The notes beneath the pieces are model-generated. The model saw only the letters and a program-made list of their open reading frames with translations, was not told the origin of the DNA and made no database searches. Positions 1 to 10,926 of a DNA stretch of 64,000 bases are shown one piece after another. The stretch comes from Cladocopium goreaui (Eukaryota > Sar > Dinophyceae > Suessiales > Symbiodiniaceae), in NCBI GenBank assembly GCA_947184155.2, contig CAMXCT020002337.1:39900-103899 (forward strand), written 5' to 3'. Within the stretch, counting starts at the first letter, position 1. The number at the start of each line of letters is the position of its first letter. The translations under genes were made by a program, and so were the position numbers.

Positions 1-1542
1 ATTAAGAGCCCAAAATCATCGGCTGCAAGGCTAAACGGATGACATAGCTCTTCTTTGGCTTAGCGGCTATGTCAGCTATGTGTTTTGTCCAGCCCGACCC
101 GCGGTATCCACTGGCTCAGAGGCGGCATCCTTGCATCATTGGCATCAAAAATCAGACGATGTGCACTAGGCATGATGCAATGATTTTTCATGTCGCATCT
201 TTGTTTCCTTCTGATTTGCCCACCTTCGATAAGTTGCTTCGCCATAGCCATGGAAGCGGAAAAGGTGGGAAGAGCTTGATGAGCAGTTGAGATTTGAGAC
301 TTGAGGCAAGTAAGAGCATAAAAAGTCAGCAATCGGGATATGATCTGTCACTGGCAACTGGTACCAATCAATGACCATTCTGCATCTGCTAGGAGTTGGA
401 AAGCCTTTTTAGCCCTGAAGCGTCCACTGCTGAAGCGAAGGCCTTGGGGGTGTCGTGCATAGGGTTTAAGAATGACTTGGAGACAGACATCGTTCAATCA
501 TGTTCAATCTATCAAAACAAACATGGCATATGTGGCTTTAAAAAAACAACGTGGCAAGAGTCAGAGAAAAGCAAGTACAAAGAAGATCAACCCGTGCGAA
601 AGGGTAGAAAAGATGCGAAGCACTGTGTTTTTCCCAATCCGGTGCCGGAGGGTCGAAAGGTAGGCTTGCTAAAGCGGCGGGTGTGGAGCTATCTGGTGGA
701 ATGAGAAATCAAAAATTGCACGCGGCGCAGCTGTGTTTCCAAGCCAGCATGTTAGAAACGTCAGCTCTGGAGCACCTTTGGCAGTTCTCGAAGAAGTGCA
801 CGGGGCTGTGGCGCGAAACACATTTCGAAGTCATAACGCTAAAAGCACCGCAGCGCTGAGCACTTTTGGAAGTTGAGCTGTTCAAAAAGTGTACGCCGCT
901 GTGGCGCGAAGCACATGTCGAAGTCAAAATGGCAAACGCACGCCAGGGTCATTTGTCGTTTTTCCTAGCAGGGGTGATGGATTCTGCGCCTTGTTAGAAG
1001 TGAGCCAAACTTGTGGGTTTTGCAGCGCTTCCAAAAACGATGGCAGGCGTGGGATGCTTGAAGAGGATCTGCAAAGATGCATTTTGCGTGGCGGGGGAAA
1101 TACCAAGAGACATCTTCACCAGATATCCTGCGAGGTCAGGACATTGATCTCCTGAGATGGGTTGCATTTTGGAGCATCAGATCGTCAGGTTCGCTAAGAT
1201 GATTTTGCGTGACAGGTGCAGCACTTCGTATGACTTGCCCTCACTTTTCCGTGGCAGGTGTAGTACTTTAGAGCGATGGAGTGGAAAAATCGCAAAACGC
1301 ATTGGTAAAAAGCCGCCCGCTCTGCACTCAACTTTTCTTCATTTTTGAAGAATGTCTCGCAGAATTGCTTCGTTTTGGATGTTGCCAACTTCGGTTTATT
1401 GAGGAAGTCTCGCAGAGTTTCTTCGTATTGGAGCTGTGAACCTCCATTTTTTGAGGACGTCTCGCAGAATTCCTTCCTTTTGGACCTGTCAATTTCCACT
1501 TTTTTAAAGGAAGTCTCGCATCATCGCTTCCGTTCAGATAGA
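1..1542. other. Unit A leading flank, no gene recognised
   Basis: Mostly unique sequence. Two local repeats are visible: an imperfect duplication of about 100 bases within 700-930 (shared CTGTGGCGCGAA and TTCGAAGTCA/GTCGAAGTCA stretches), and three imperfect copies of a 60-70-base segment in 1340-1540, each holding GTCTCGCA followed by a TTGCTTCG-like word. A 102-codon open frame at 396-704 is retained in unit B, but copies this similar stay open by default, and no domain is recognised. I would not call it a gene. Confidence 0.6.
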
Positions 1543-2590
1543 CAGATAATGACAGATAGATGGATGGATGGATAGACAGATGGATACATAGATAGATAGA
1601 ACGATAGACAGAGGGATAGATGGAGAATAGACAGATAGAGGGACAGATGGAGAGATGAAAAATAGATAGAGGGACAGACACAGAAAGAGATAGAGATAGA
1701 GATGGAAATGGAGAGAGATAGAGAGAGCAAGACAGAGAGAGAGAGAGAGAGGGATAGAGAGAGATAGAGAGAGATAGAGGGACAGAGAGAAAGAAAGAGA
1801 CAGATATTGGGAGAGATTGACAGAGTGACAGGCGCATGGATAGAGAACTAGATAGATAGTGAGGGAGAGATGCAGATAGATGGATGGATAGAAAGAAAGA
1901 AAGATAGGTACATAGATAGATAGACAGCCAGGTAGATAGACAGATAGATAGACAGATAGATAGACAGATAGATAGACAGACAGGAACAAAGACTGAAGAA
2001 AAGAAAGAAAGAAAGAAACAAGAGAAAAGAAAAGAAAAGAACAAACAAAGGACATAACAAAAAAGAAATAAATATATAACGAAAGAAAGAAAAAGACAGA
2101 AAGAACGAAAGAACGACAGACATAAATAAATATCTCAAGAAAGAAGTAAATAGCTAAAGAAAGAAGGAAAGAAAGAACAATATGACAATAGGTAGGTAAA
2201 TATAGACAGATAGATAGGTAGGTTGAGAGAGAGAGATATAGCGCTGGATTGCAGACAGAAAGAGAAAGAGACAAAGAGACAAACAGACAAACAGACAAAC
2301 AGGCAGGCAGAGACAGACAGAGACAGACAGAGACAGCAGAGACAGACAGAGACAGACAGAGACAGACAGAGACAGACAGAGACAGACAGAGACAGACAGA
2401 GATAGACAGAGACAGACAGAGACAGACAGAGACAGACAGAGACAGGCAGACAGACAGAGAGAGAGAGAGAGATAGATAAATAGACAGATAGAATAATACA
2501 TAGAGCAGGGGAGGGAGATATAGATTGAGAGAGAGAGAGAGAGAACTAGATAGTCAGGGAGAAAGATAAACAGAGATAGGCAGACAGATC
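1543..2590. repeat. GATA/GACA/GAGA polypurine microsatellite tract
   Basis: About 1 kb of interlocked GATA, GACA, GAGA, GAAA and GGAT short repeats, nearly free of T runs on this strand. The section 2300-2450 is an almost perfect array of GACAGACAGA blocks. Long reverse-strand open frames rich in Leu, Ser, Ile, Tyr and Cys are a by-product of the repeat. The copy in unit B is slightly different in repeat number. Confidence 0.95.
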
Positions 2591-3365
2591 CGATGTTTTG
2601 GTTCATTTTTTCAGACAGGCTGCTGGCCGGACAAAACAACGAAGTGACATGGCATGGGCTCATTCCTGTTGAACCCGTAGGACGTATTGACTTCTTGCTC
2701 TTCTACTGAGCACACACCAGAGGACGAACCGGGCCGTTTGAGAGGGCCACATGTTGGAGGGGTGCACCGCGACCGTACGCAGGATCCTTTCGAGGAATTG
2801 CTCTCACGCAGACAACTTCTCGATGATTCTTTCGAGGACTTGCGTGGACGATCGTAGGGACACGTGACACGTCACGTGACACACGAATCAAGAGGACAGG
2901 TGACATCACTCGGACCTGATGTGATTTGATCCTGCCGATCCCATAGGATGTTGGTCCTGAGGGTTCAGAGGACGAGCTGCGCAGTTTGAGAAAGTGGCAT
3001 TTGGGGGGAACATTGGGACTGTGTCATTGCATATGTAGATGTGCCTGATATACTTCGTTTCCCACTTTTTCCATGTGTCCCGTAGGCGTTTCATTGTTTC
3101 TTGGGCACAGTCTAGTACTTGTTTCAACTTTACTTGGGGCTCTTCTGCACGGCTTCGTGTTGTTATCACTGTGTTGCTCCGAGGCTTTGCTTTCCTTTCT
3201 TCTACTTTTCTCGCCTTTTTTATAATGACGCAAATAAATCCGTTTTAAAATTTAGTTTATAGGACGTGATATTTGATATGCAATGTATTCAACATAGATT
3301 ATTTTTTTGCACAGTATATTGCATATATTTTACAATATTTCAAATATAGTATAAATCGTATTTAC
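2591..3365. other. Unique spacer with CACGTG-containing inverted repeat
   Basis: Unique sequence with no recognisable coding content. Around 2860-2885 there is a compact inverted repeat with two CACGTG hexamers separated by about ten bases. Whether it binds any factor is unknown. An 87-codon open frame on the forward strand near 3039-3248 is hydrophobic and not convincing. Confidence 0.5.
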
Positions 3366-3490
3366 ATAATAGATAGATAGATAGATAGATAGATAGACAG
3401 ATAGATAGATAGATAGATAGGTAGATAGATAGGTAGATAGACAGATAGATAGAAAGATAGAAAGATAGACAGATATATATATATATGCAT
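3366..3490. repeat. GATA microsatellite
   Basis: Near-perfect GATA repeats with GACA and GGTA variants, running into a short TA dinucleotide stretch. The equivalent in unit B has an internal break by a non-repeat sequence near 33762. Confidence 0.95.
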
Positions 3491-3624
3491 CATTTATATT
3501 TTTAAAGTACGTAACATAGTATAATACATTTAATGTATAATGTCGACTAAATGAGCAATAGAAGGACCGGATAACCCCACAAGTCAACTTCTTCCAATAA
3601 TGAACAAGACATGTTGTACCGGGG

Positions 3625-4131
3625 ACGGGGAAGGAAGGAAAGACAAAGGAGGAGGTGGAGGAAAGATGGTGTGTGACAAAGTTGCGTGTGTGTGTGAAAG
3701 ATGGTGTGGTGAAAGATGGTGTGTGACAAAGATGGTGTGTGACAAAGTTGTGTGTGAAAGATGGTGTGTCAAAGATGTTGTGTGACAAAGTGGTGTGTGA
3801 AAGATGGCCTGTGACGGTGTGTGAAAGATGGTGTGTGTCAAAGATGTGGCGTCAAAGATGGTGTGTGAAAGATGGTGTTTGACAAAGTGGTGTGTGCAAC
3901 ATGGTGTGTTAAAACGTTGTGTGAAAGATGGTGTGTGACAAAGTGGTGTGTGAAAGATGGTGTGTGACAAAGTTGTGTGTGAGAGAGATGATGTGTGTGA
4001 AAGATGGTGTGTGAAAGATGGTCTGTGACAAAGTTGTGTGTGAAAGATGGTGTGTGAAAGATGGTGTGAGTGAAAGATGGTGTACGAAAGATGGTGTGTG
4101 ACAAAGTGGTGTGACAAAGTGGTCTTCCAGG
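3625..4131. repeat. GAAAGATGGTGTGTGACAAA minisatellite
   Basis: Degenerate tandem array alternating GAAAGATGGTGTGT and GACAAAGTTGTGTGT words over 0.5 kb. The terminal part recurs at the start of module M2 (7838-7955), which marks the internal duplication breakpoint. All reverse frames across it stay open because the array lacks stop words. Confidence 0.9.
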
Positions 4132-4345
4132 TGGCTCTGTGTACTGCGCCTGCCACACGAAAGGCAGCCGCGGCCCAGCGGCGGCGATGCGCGCCGCAGC
4201 TCCTCCTGGAGTCTCTGTGTACTGCGCCTGCCACACGACAGCCAGCCGCGGCCCAGCGGCGGCCACGCGCGCCGCAGCTTGTCCTGGAGGCTCTGTGTAC
4301 TGCGCCTGCCACGCGAAAGGCAGCCGCGGCCCAGCGATGAGTGGT
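4132..4345. repeat. GC-rich 78-bp tandem repeat (M1, unit A)
   Basis: Three copies of a 78-bp unit beginning CTGTGTACTGCGCCTGCCAC at about 4136, 4214 and 4292. The unit length is a multiple of three (26 codons) and contains few stop words, so frames on both strands are open. The GC content contrasts sharply with the AT-rich flanks. Four near-identical blocks occur in the window, one in each M1 and M2 module. Confidence 0.95.
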
Positions 4346-4570
4346 GTGATAAGTGGGTGTGATGAGTGAGATGTGAGAAGTGGTGTAGTGATGAGTGGTG
4401 TGATGAGTGAGAAGTGATAAGTGGTGAGTGAGATGATGTGAAAAGTGGTGAAGGTGATAGGTGGTGTAGTGATGAGGGGTGTGTGATAAGTGAGATGTGA
4501 TAAGTGGTGTAGTTGTGCTGGGATGAGTGAGATGTGATAAGTGTTGCAGTGATGAGTGTTGTGTGATGAG
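4346..4570. repeat. TGATGAGTGGTGTGATAAGTG minisatellite family
   Basis: Degenerate tandem array of GTGATAAGTGGTG, GATGAGTGAGATG and related 12-14-base words. It always directly follows the 78-bp repeat block in all four modules. Confidence 0.85.
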
Positions 4571-5157
4571 GTGGGGACAGGCCGGGCGGACGCGGACGGG
4601 GACGCGGCAGCGGCGGGATCCAAGCATAAAACAAGAACCCCACACAGTGATGTGGGGAATAAGATTTTAAGAAAAGGAACATAATTTAAACGAGGCAAAT
4701 TTTTTGTTATAACACACAAACATGGGTTTGAAACATTTACTATATAACACATGATTTTGGATTTCAATATTCAATATATATATATATATATCTATTATCT
4801 ATATATATATACATTCAATATATACACATATATATATATATATATATATGTGTGTAAACCATCTCATTTAACTTCTAATGTAAAACAACACATAGTGAAA
4901 ATAGACATTAAGTAACATATGAGTTAGTAGTTGAAAATACATCACACCTCATGTTATTATTTAATATTGGATTCACCACATATTAATGAAAACAGTATGC
5001 AATGCATAGTGTAAATCGTGCAAAGTGTAATGTATAATTCATAATGTAAAATGCATATTGTATCAAGTATGATGTACGCTGTATGATGTATCATGCATCA
5101 TATAAAATTATTGTGCAAATAAGCTTTGATATATCATGCATTTTATATAAACATATT
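4571..5157. other. GC spacer then AT-rich unique sequence
   Basis: A short GC-rich run of CGGACGGGGACGCGG words is followed by AT-rich sequence with TATATA tracts at 4765-4850 and short ATGTA/ATGCAT direct repeats to 5157. No coding content is supported. The last three bases (ATT, 5155-5157) are the left target duplication of the next element. Confidence 0.6.
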
Positions 5158-6480
5158 CACCCCGCCTCGCGCGGTGGCCGCCCACACCGCAGGTTTATTT
5201 CGGTCCGTGAGAGGGGCGAAGGGTGGTTTTCCCCCGTGGGGGCTCCCCAAGCTAAGAATTTTCACTTTCCCCCCCCCGTGGGGGCTCCCCAAGCTAGGGA
5301 ATTTTCACTTTTCCCCCCCGTGGGGGCTCCCCAAGCTAGGGAATTTTCACTTTTCTCCCCCGTGGGGGCTCCCCAAGCTAGGGAATTTTCACTTTTCCCC
5401 CCCGTGGGGGCTCCCCAAGCTAGGGAATTTTCACTTTTCCCCCCGTGGGGGCTCCCCAAGCTAGGGAATTTTCACTTTTCCCACCCGTGGGGGCTCCCCA
5501 AGCTAGGGAATTTTCACTTTTCCCCGCCGTGACAGCTTCCCAAGCTATGGAATTTTCACTTTTCCCTCCCTTGGAGGCTCTCCAAGCTATGGAATTTTCA
5601 CTTTTCCCTCCCTTGGAGGCTCTCCAAGCTGCGGAATTTCAAATAGCTAGACAACGACGCCTAGATAGTCCCCCAAATCCCGTGTTCTTTGAATGTGTTT
5701 CCATGTTTTTGCAATGGTTTCCTTCAAAGCACGGTACTTTACACTTTTGTCGCCATAAAACCGGTCGAAAACATCATGTTCAACAATGCTTCCAATTCCC
5801 TTATCTCCCCAACCGTTGAAAATACCGCTATTTACAGTGTTTTCTTCAATTTTTCCATGTTCCAATGCCGGTAGCCAACTCCAACATATATATATATATA
5901 TAAAAGAAATCCTTCCAAAACATTGTTTTTGACAGTGTTTTTCCAATGTTTCCAGTCAAACAGACGGTAATTTACACGTTTTTTGCCATAAAGGCAGTAA
6001 ATCCTTCCAAAACATTGCTTTTGACAGTGTTTTTGTAATGTTTCCAGTCAAGCATACGGTAATTTACACGTTTTTTGCCAGTAAATCAAGCACAGTACGG
6101 TAATTTACACGTTTTTTGCTATAACGTCAGTCCAAAACACTTGTTTTTGCAGTGTTTTCAATGCTCTGGCACCCAAAAACCCTGCAAAATCTTGCTATGT
6201 ACAATGTTTTTTTCATTTTTGGCCGTTTTTCCATTGCCGGAAAGCTACCAAAATGACCCAAAATTCCATTTCAATACCCTCTTGCGCTCAGACACCCAAA
6301 AATCTCGAAAAATGTCGAAAACACCACCGTATTCTGGTCTCGGTGCGAAACCGTTTTTGGCCCCCCCCCCCAGCTAAAGCTGATATAGCGACTGCTATAT
6401 TAACAAATGTCATTGAGCATTTAGTGTTGCTGTTTTGCCCCCCAATAAGCACGCCTTCACCGCCAAAGCGGTGTGGGCGG
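5158..6480. mobile_element. 1.3-kb insertion element with terminal inverted sequence (M1, unit A)
   Basis: Comparison with the uninterrupted site in M2 (8941-8960) shows this 1323-bp block is an insertion flanked by a 3-bp duplication ATT (5155-5157 and 6481-6483). Near the left end CCGCCCACACCGC (5178 region) is the exact reverse complement of the right terminal GCGGTGTGGGCGG, so it has an inverted-terminal character, slightly subterminal on the left. It holds no transposase-like frame. Inside are a 42-bp repeat array and a duplicated segment with ACGGTAATTTACACG words at 5950-6110. It is best read as a non-autonomous DNA element; the family is not recognised. Confidence 0.7.
5236..5635. repeat. 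42-bp repeat with GGGGGCTCCCC core
   Basis: About ten copies of a 40-43-bp unit, GTGGGGGCTCCCCAAGCTAG followed by GGAATTTTCACTTTTCC and a run of C. Each unit contains a short GGGG/CCCC hairpin. The last three copies are degenerate (TTGGAGGCTCTCC). As 42 is a multiple of three, frames stay open and would read as a 14-residue repeat, but the C-run length varies and no coding use is supported. Unit B has fewer copies. Confidence 0.95.
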
Positions 6481-6929
6481 ATTTTACGAAGTAGTATTTA
6501 AGATGCAATGTATCATGTATGTATAATTTTTAACCGTCTGCATAAAAAACAGTACAACGAGTAATCTTTAGTAAGTAACATGTAAGATATATGCATTTAT
6601 TCAAAGGTATATGTCTTTAATGTATAGTGTGCCATGTAAAATACACAATTTATATGTACATGTTTTTTGTAGTATGTAATGTTCAGTATACAGTAAAAAT
6701 TCTCAACATGCAAGATAAAAAGCACATGTGTCAATATATATATATATATAGATAAATAGATAGACAGATAGATAGACAGATAGATAGATAGATAGATAAA
6801 TACTGGTAAATGATAACAAGAATGCAATATGTAACACTTATTTTGTAGTATCTGGTGTACCAGCTAAAATCAAAGGAAGCGTAGAAGTCTGAAACTCCGC
6901 TTCACGAATTCCCAAACAATCGAAGAAGC
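6481..6929. other. AT-rich spacer with GATA microsatellite
   Basis: AT-rich unique DNA followed by a TATATA/GATA tract (6735-6800) and a short segment leading into the CATCACCAC array. The same segment follows the empty site in M2. No gene. Confidence 0.7.
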
Positions 6930-7705
6930 TCAGCCATCACAATCATCACAATCACCACATCACCACATCACCGCATCACCGCCATTTGCACATCACCACA
7001 TCAGCGCAATCACCACGACACCACGTCACATCACACCATCACCACATCAGCCCATGACAACATCACAACATCACCACCCCATCACCACGCCATCACCACG
7101 CCATCACCACATCACCACATCCCCACATCCCCACATCCCCACATCACCACATCACCACATCACCACATGGCCGTCACCGCAGCAGTTCCATCACCACCAT
7201 CTCCACATCACCACATCACCGCATCACCACACCACCACCATCACCACCGTCACCACCGTCGCCAAAATCACCACGTCACCACAGCATCTCCACATCGCCA
7301 CATCGCCGCATCCCCACACCCCCACATCCCCACATCCTCGCATCCCCACATCACCGCAGCAACCCATCACCACATCACCGCATCACCGCATCACCACATC
7401 ACTGAATCACCACATCACCACATCACCGCATCACCGCATCACCACATGCCCCCATCCCCACATCACATCCCCACATCACATCCCCACATCACACCCCACA
7501 TCACATCCCCACATCACATCCCCACATCACACCCCACATCACACCCCACATCACACCCCACATCACACCCCACGTCACATCACCACATCACCACATCACC
7601 ACATCACCGCATCGCCACATCACCATATCACCACATCACATCATCACATCATCACATCAAATCGCATCACATCACATCACATCATCGCCACATCATCACA
7701 TCACC
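6930..7705. repeat. CATCACCACATC minisatellite (M1, unit A)
   Basis: About 0.78 kb of CATCACCACATCACC, CATCCCCACATC and CATCACACCCCA words. Forward frames read as His/Thr/Ser/Pro-rich repeats and are a by-product of the array. The segment 7706-7837 after it is a unique linker shared by all four modules. Confidence 0.95.
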
Positions 7706-7959
7706 ATGTTTGTGATTGCTGGATATTGCTGGTTGGTTGGTGGGCGCTGGAATTGTTTCGTTTAGGCGACGCTGGACGGTGAGGATCGCAGGAAACTTTT
7801 TGTTTTCTCGCACAAATTGGCTCCCGCTGGCGCTGTGTGAAAGATGGTGTGTGACAAAGTTGTGTGTGAAAGATGGTGTGTGAAAGATGGTGTGAGTGAA
7901 AGATGGTGTACGAAAGATGGTGTGTGACAAAGTGGTGTGACAAAGTGGTCTTCCAGGTG

Positions 7960-8170
7960 GCTCCGTGTACTGCGCCTGCCACACGAAAGGCAGCCGCGGC
8001 CCAGCGGCGGCGATGCGCGCCGCAGCTCCTCCTGGAGTCTCTGTGTACTGCGCCTGCCACACGACAGCCAGCCGCGGCCCAGCGGCGGCCACGCGCGCCG
8101 CAGCTTGTCCTGGAGGCTCTGTGTACTGCGCCTGCCACGCGAAAGGCAGCCGCGGCCCAGCGATGAGTGG
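7960..8170. repeat. GC-rich 78-bp tandem repeat (M2, unit A)
   Basis: Second occurrence of the three-copy 78-bp block, nearly identical to that at 4132-4345 (one visible change, CTCTGTGT to CTCCGTGT, in the first unit). Confidence 0.95.
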
Positions 8171-8414
8171 TGTGATAAGTGGGTGTGATGAGTGAGATGT
8201 GAGAAGTGGTGTAGTGATGAGTGGTGTGATGAGTGAGAAGTGATAAGTGGTGAGTGAGATGATGTGAAAAGTGGTGTAGGTGATAGGTGGTGTAGTGATG
8301 AGGGGTGTGTGATAAGTGAGATGTGATAAGTGGTGTAGTTGTGCTGGGATGAGTGAGATGTGATAAGTGTTGCAGTGATGAGTGTTGTGTCGGGCGGACG
8401 CGGACGGGGACGCG

Positions 8415-9220
8415 GCAGCGGCGGGATCCAAGCATAAAACAAGAACCCCACACAGTGATGTGGGGAATAAGATTTTAAGAAAAGGAACATAATTTAAACG
8501 AGGCAAATTTTTTGTTATAACGCACAAACATGGGTTTGAAACATTTACTATATAACACATGATTTTGGATTTCAATATTCAATATATATATATCTATATC
8601 TATATATATATATATTCAATATATACACATATATATATATATATGTGTAAACCATCTCATTTAACTTCTAATGTAAAACAACACATAGTGAAAATAGACA
8701 TTAAGTAACATATGAGTTAGTAGTTGAAAATACATCACACCTCATGTTATTATTTAATATTGGATTCACCACATATTAATGAAAACAGTATGCAATGCAT
8801 AGTGTAAATCGTGCAAGGTGTAATGTATAATTCATAATGTAAAATGCATATTGTATCAAGTATGATGTACGCTGTATGATGTATCATGCATCATATAAAA
8901 TTATTGTGCAAATAAGCTTTGATATATCATGCATTTTATATAAACATATTTTACGAAGTAGTATTTAAGATGCAATGTATCATGTATGTATAATTTTTAA
9001 CCGTCTGCATAAAAAACAGTACAACGAGTAATCTTTAGTAAGTAACATGTAAGATATATGCATTTATTCAAAGGTATATGTCTTTAATGTATAGTGTGCC
9101 ATGTAAAATACACAATTTATATGTACATGTTTTTTGTAGTATGTAATGTTCAGTATACAGAAAAAATTCTCAACATGCAAGATAAAAAGCACATGTGTCA
9201 ATATATATATATATAGATAA

Positions 9221-9253
<33 letters not shown>

Positions 9254-9414
9254 CAGATAGATAGATAGATAGATAGATAGATACTGGTAAATGATAACAA
9301 GAATGCAATATGTAACACTTATTTTGTAGTATCTGGTGTACCAGCTAAAATCAAAGGAAGCGTAGAAGTCTGAAACTCCGCTTCACGAATTCTCAAACAA
9401 TCGAAGAAGCTCAG
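8415..9414. other. AT-rich part of M2 including empty insertion site
   Basis: AT-rich DNA equivalent to 4620-5157 plus 6481-6929. The uninterrupted target of the 1.3-kb element lies at 8941-8960, and the uninterrupted target of the unit B 5.6-kb element lies at about 9150-9165 (CAGTATACAGAAAA). A GATA tract spans 9215-9285. Confidence 0.8.
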
Positions 9415-10258
9415 CCATCACAATCATCACAATCACCACATCACCACATCACCGCATCACCGCCATTTGCACATCACCACATCAGCGCAATCACCACGAC
9501 ACCACGACACCACGTCACATCACACCATCACCACATCACCGCCACATCACCACATCACCGCCACATCACCACATCACCCCATGACAACATCACAACATCA
9601 CCACGCCATCACCACGCCATCACCACATCCCCACATCCCCACATCCCCACATCCCCACCTCACCACATCACCACATCACCACATCACCACATCACCACAT
9701 CACCACATCATCACCACATGGCCGTCACCGCAGCAGTTCCATCACCACCATCACCACATCACCACATCACCGCGTCACCACACCACCACCATCACCACCG
9801 TCACCACCGTCACCACCGTCGCCAAAATCACCACGTCACCACAGCATCCCCACATCGCCACATCGCCGCATCCCCACACCCCCACATCCCCACATCCTCG
9901 CATCCCCACATCACCGCAGCAACCCATCACCACATCACCGCATCACCACATCACTGAATCACCGCATCACCACATCACCGCATCACCGCATCACCACATG
10001 CCCCCATCCCCACATCACATCCCCACATCACATCCCCACATCACACCCCACATCACATCCCCACATCACATCCCCACATCACACCCCACATCACACCCCA
10101 CATCACACCCCACATCACACCCCACGTCACATCACCACATCACCACATCACCACATCACCGCATCGCCACATCACCATATCACCACATCACATCATCACA
10201 TCATCACATCAAATCGCATCACATCACATCACATCATCGCCACATCATCACATCACCA
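9415..10258. repeat. CATCACCACATC minisatellite (M2, unit A)
   Basis: Second CATCACCAC array of unit A, longer near its 5' end than the M1 array. It is followed by the common linker to about 10385. Confidence 0.95.
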
Positions 10259-10385
10259 TGTTTGTGATTGCTGGATATTGCTGGTTGGTTGGTGGGCGCT
10301 GGAATTGTTTCGTTTAGGCGACGCTGGACGGTGAGGATCGCAAGAAACTTTTTGTTTTCTCGCACAAATTGGCTCCCGCTGGCGA

Positions 10386-10923
10386 TGTGAGGAAATTGTT
10401 TGTGCGACGGGTGCCGCTTTCTTTCGTTTTGCGCTCGAGCGGTCCCCATTATCAGCACTGTGCGGAGGTGATCTTTGAAGGATTGAATGCGCTGTGCCAG
10501 TGTGTTTAATTAGTGACCCGAGCTTGCATTTTGCACTGGAATGGCTAAACTTCCGTCACCCGGCTTGCCCAGGCTTTGCTGGTATATGATATTTGATATA
10601 TCACATAGAATGTATTTTTAAATATAGATGATATGTATTAATTATATAACAAATAGATTAGACAGTAGAAACACAGTAGTTCAATATATATATATATATA
10701 TTATTTGATATTATTTCAATTTATATAAAAAAACTAAATCTAGTAATTTGACAAAATTTAATAACCATATATGGTATATAATTTAATGCATATATATATA
10801 TGTGTATACATGTATATATATATATATACAGATGCAGTACTTTATTTTACATGACCTTGAAATCAAAACACGTAAAACATCGAGAACATGTGCAGCCCAA
10901 GTGAAATTTATAAAACATTGTAA
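10386..10923. other. Unique AT-rich spacer
   Basis: Unique DNA containing TATATA tracts at 10690 and 10790-10830. It contains an AAACTTCCG...CCGGCTTGCCC segment (10548-10575) that recurs at 15299-15325 at the end of the A-specific satellite block. No gene seen before the open frame that follows. Confidence 0.6.
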
Positions 10924-10926
10924 AAC

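Larger units (their letters stand above)
7838..10385. repeat. Module M2, second copy of the internal duplication (unit A)
   Basis: Sequence from within the GAAAGATGG array through the 78-bp repeat, AT-rich DNA, GATA tract, CATCACCAC array and linker repeats 4030-7837 in order. M2 lacks the 1.3-kb insertion: TAAACATATT joins directly to TTACGAAG at 8950. The shared linker ends with GGCTCCCGCTGGCG in both modules. After M1 it is followed by the start of M2; after M2 by unique DNA, as expected for a direct tandem duplication. Confidence 0.9.

Noticed and set aside
1328..2663. Long reverse-strand frames rich in Leu/Ser/Ile/Tyr/Cys, resembling membrane proteins
   Set aside because: They are translations of GATA/GACA/GAGA repeats; their ends change with repeat number between units A and B.
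3584..4767. Reverse frames of 250-390 codons across the GAAAGATGG and 78-bp repeats
   Set aside because: All three reverse frames are open because the repeats lack stop words; no domain and no codon bias.
5236..5635. CRISPR-like regular array
   Set aside because: The 42-bp unit is a continuous tandem repeat without distinct spacers, and the context is eukaryotic.
7054..7782. His/Thr/Ser/Pro-rich frames on the forward strand
   Set aside because: They are translations of the CATCACCAC array in two frames at once and have no non-repeat core.
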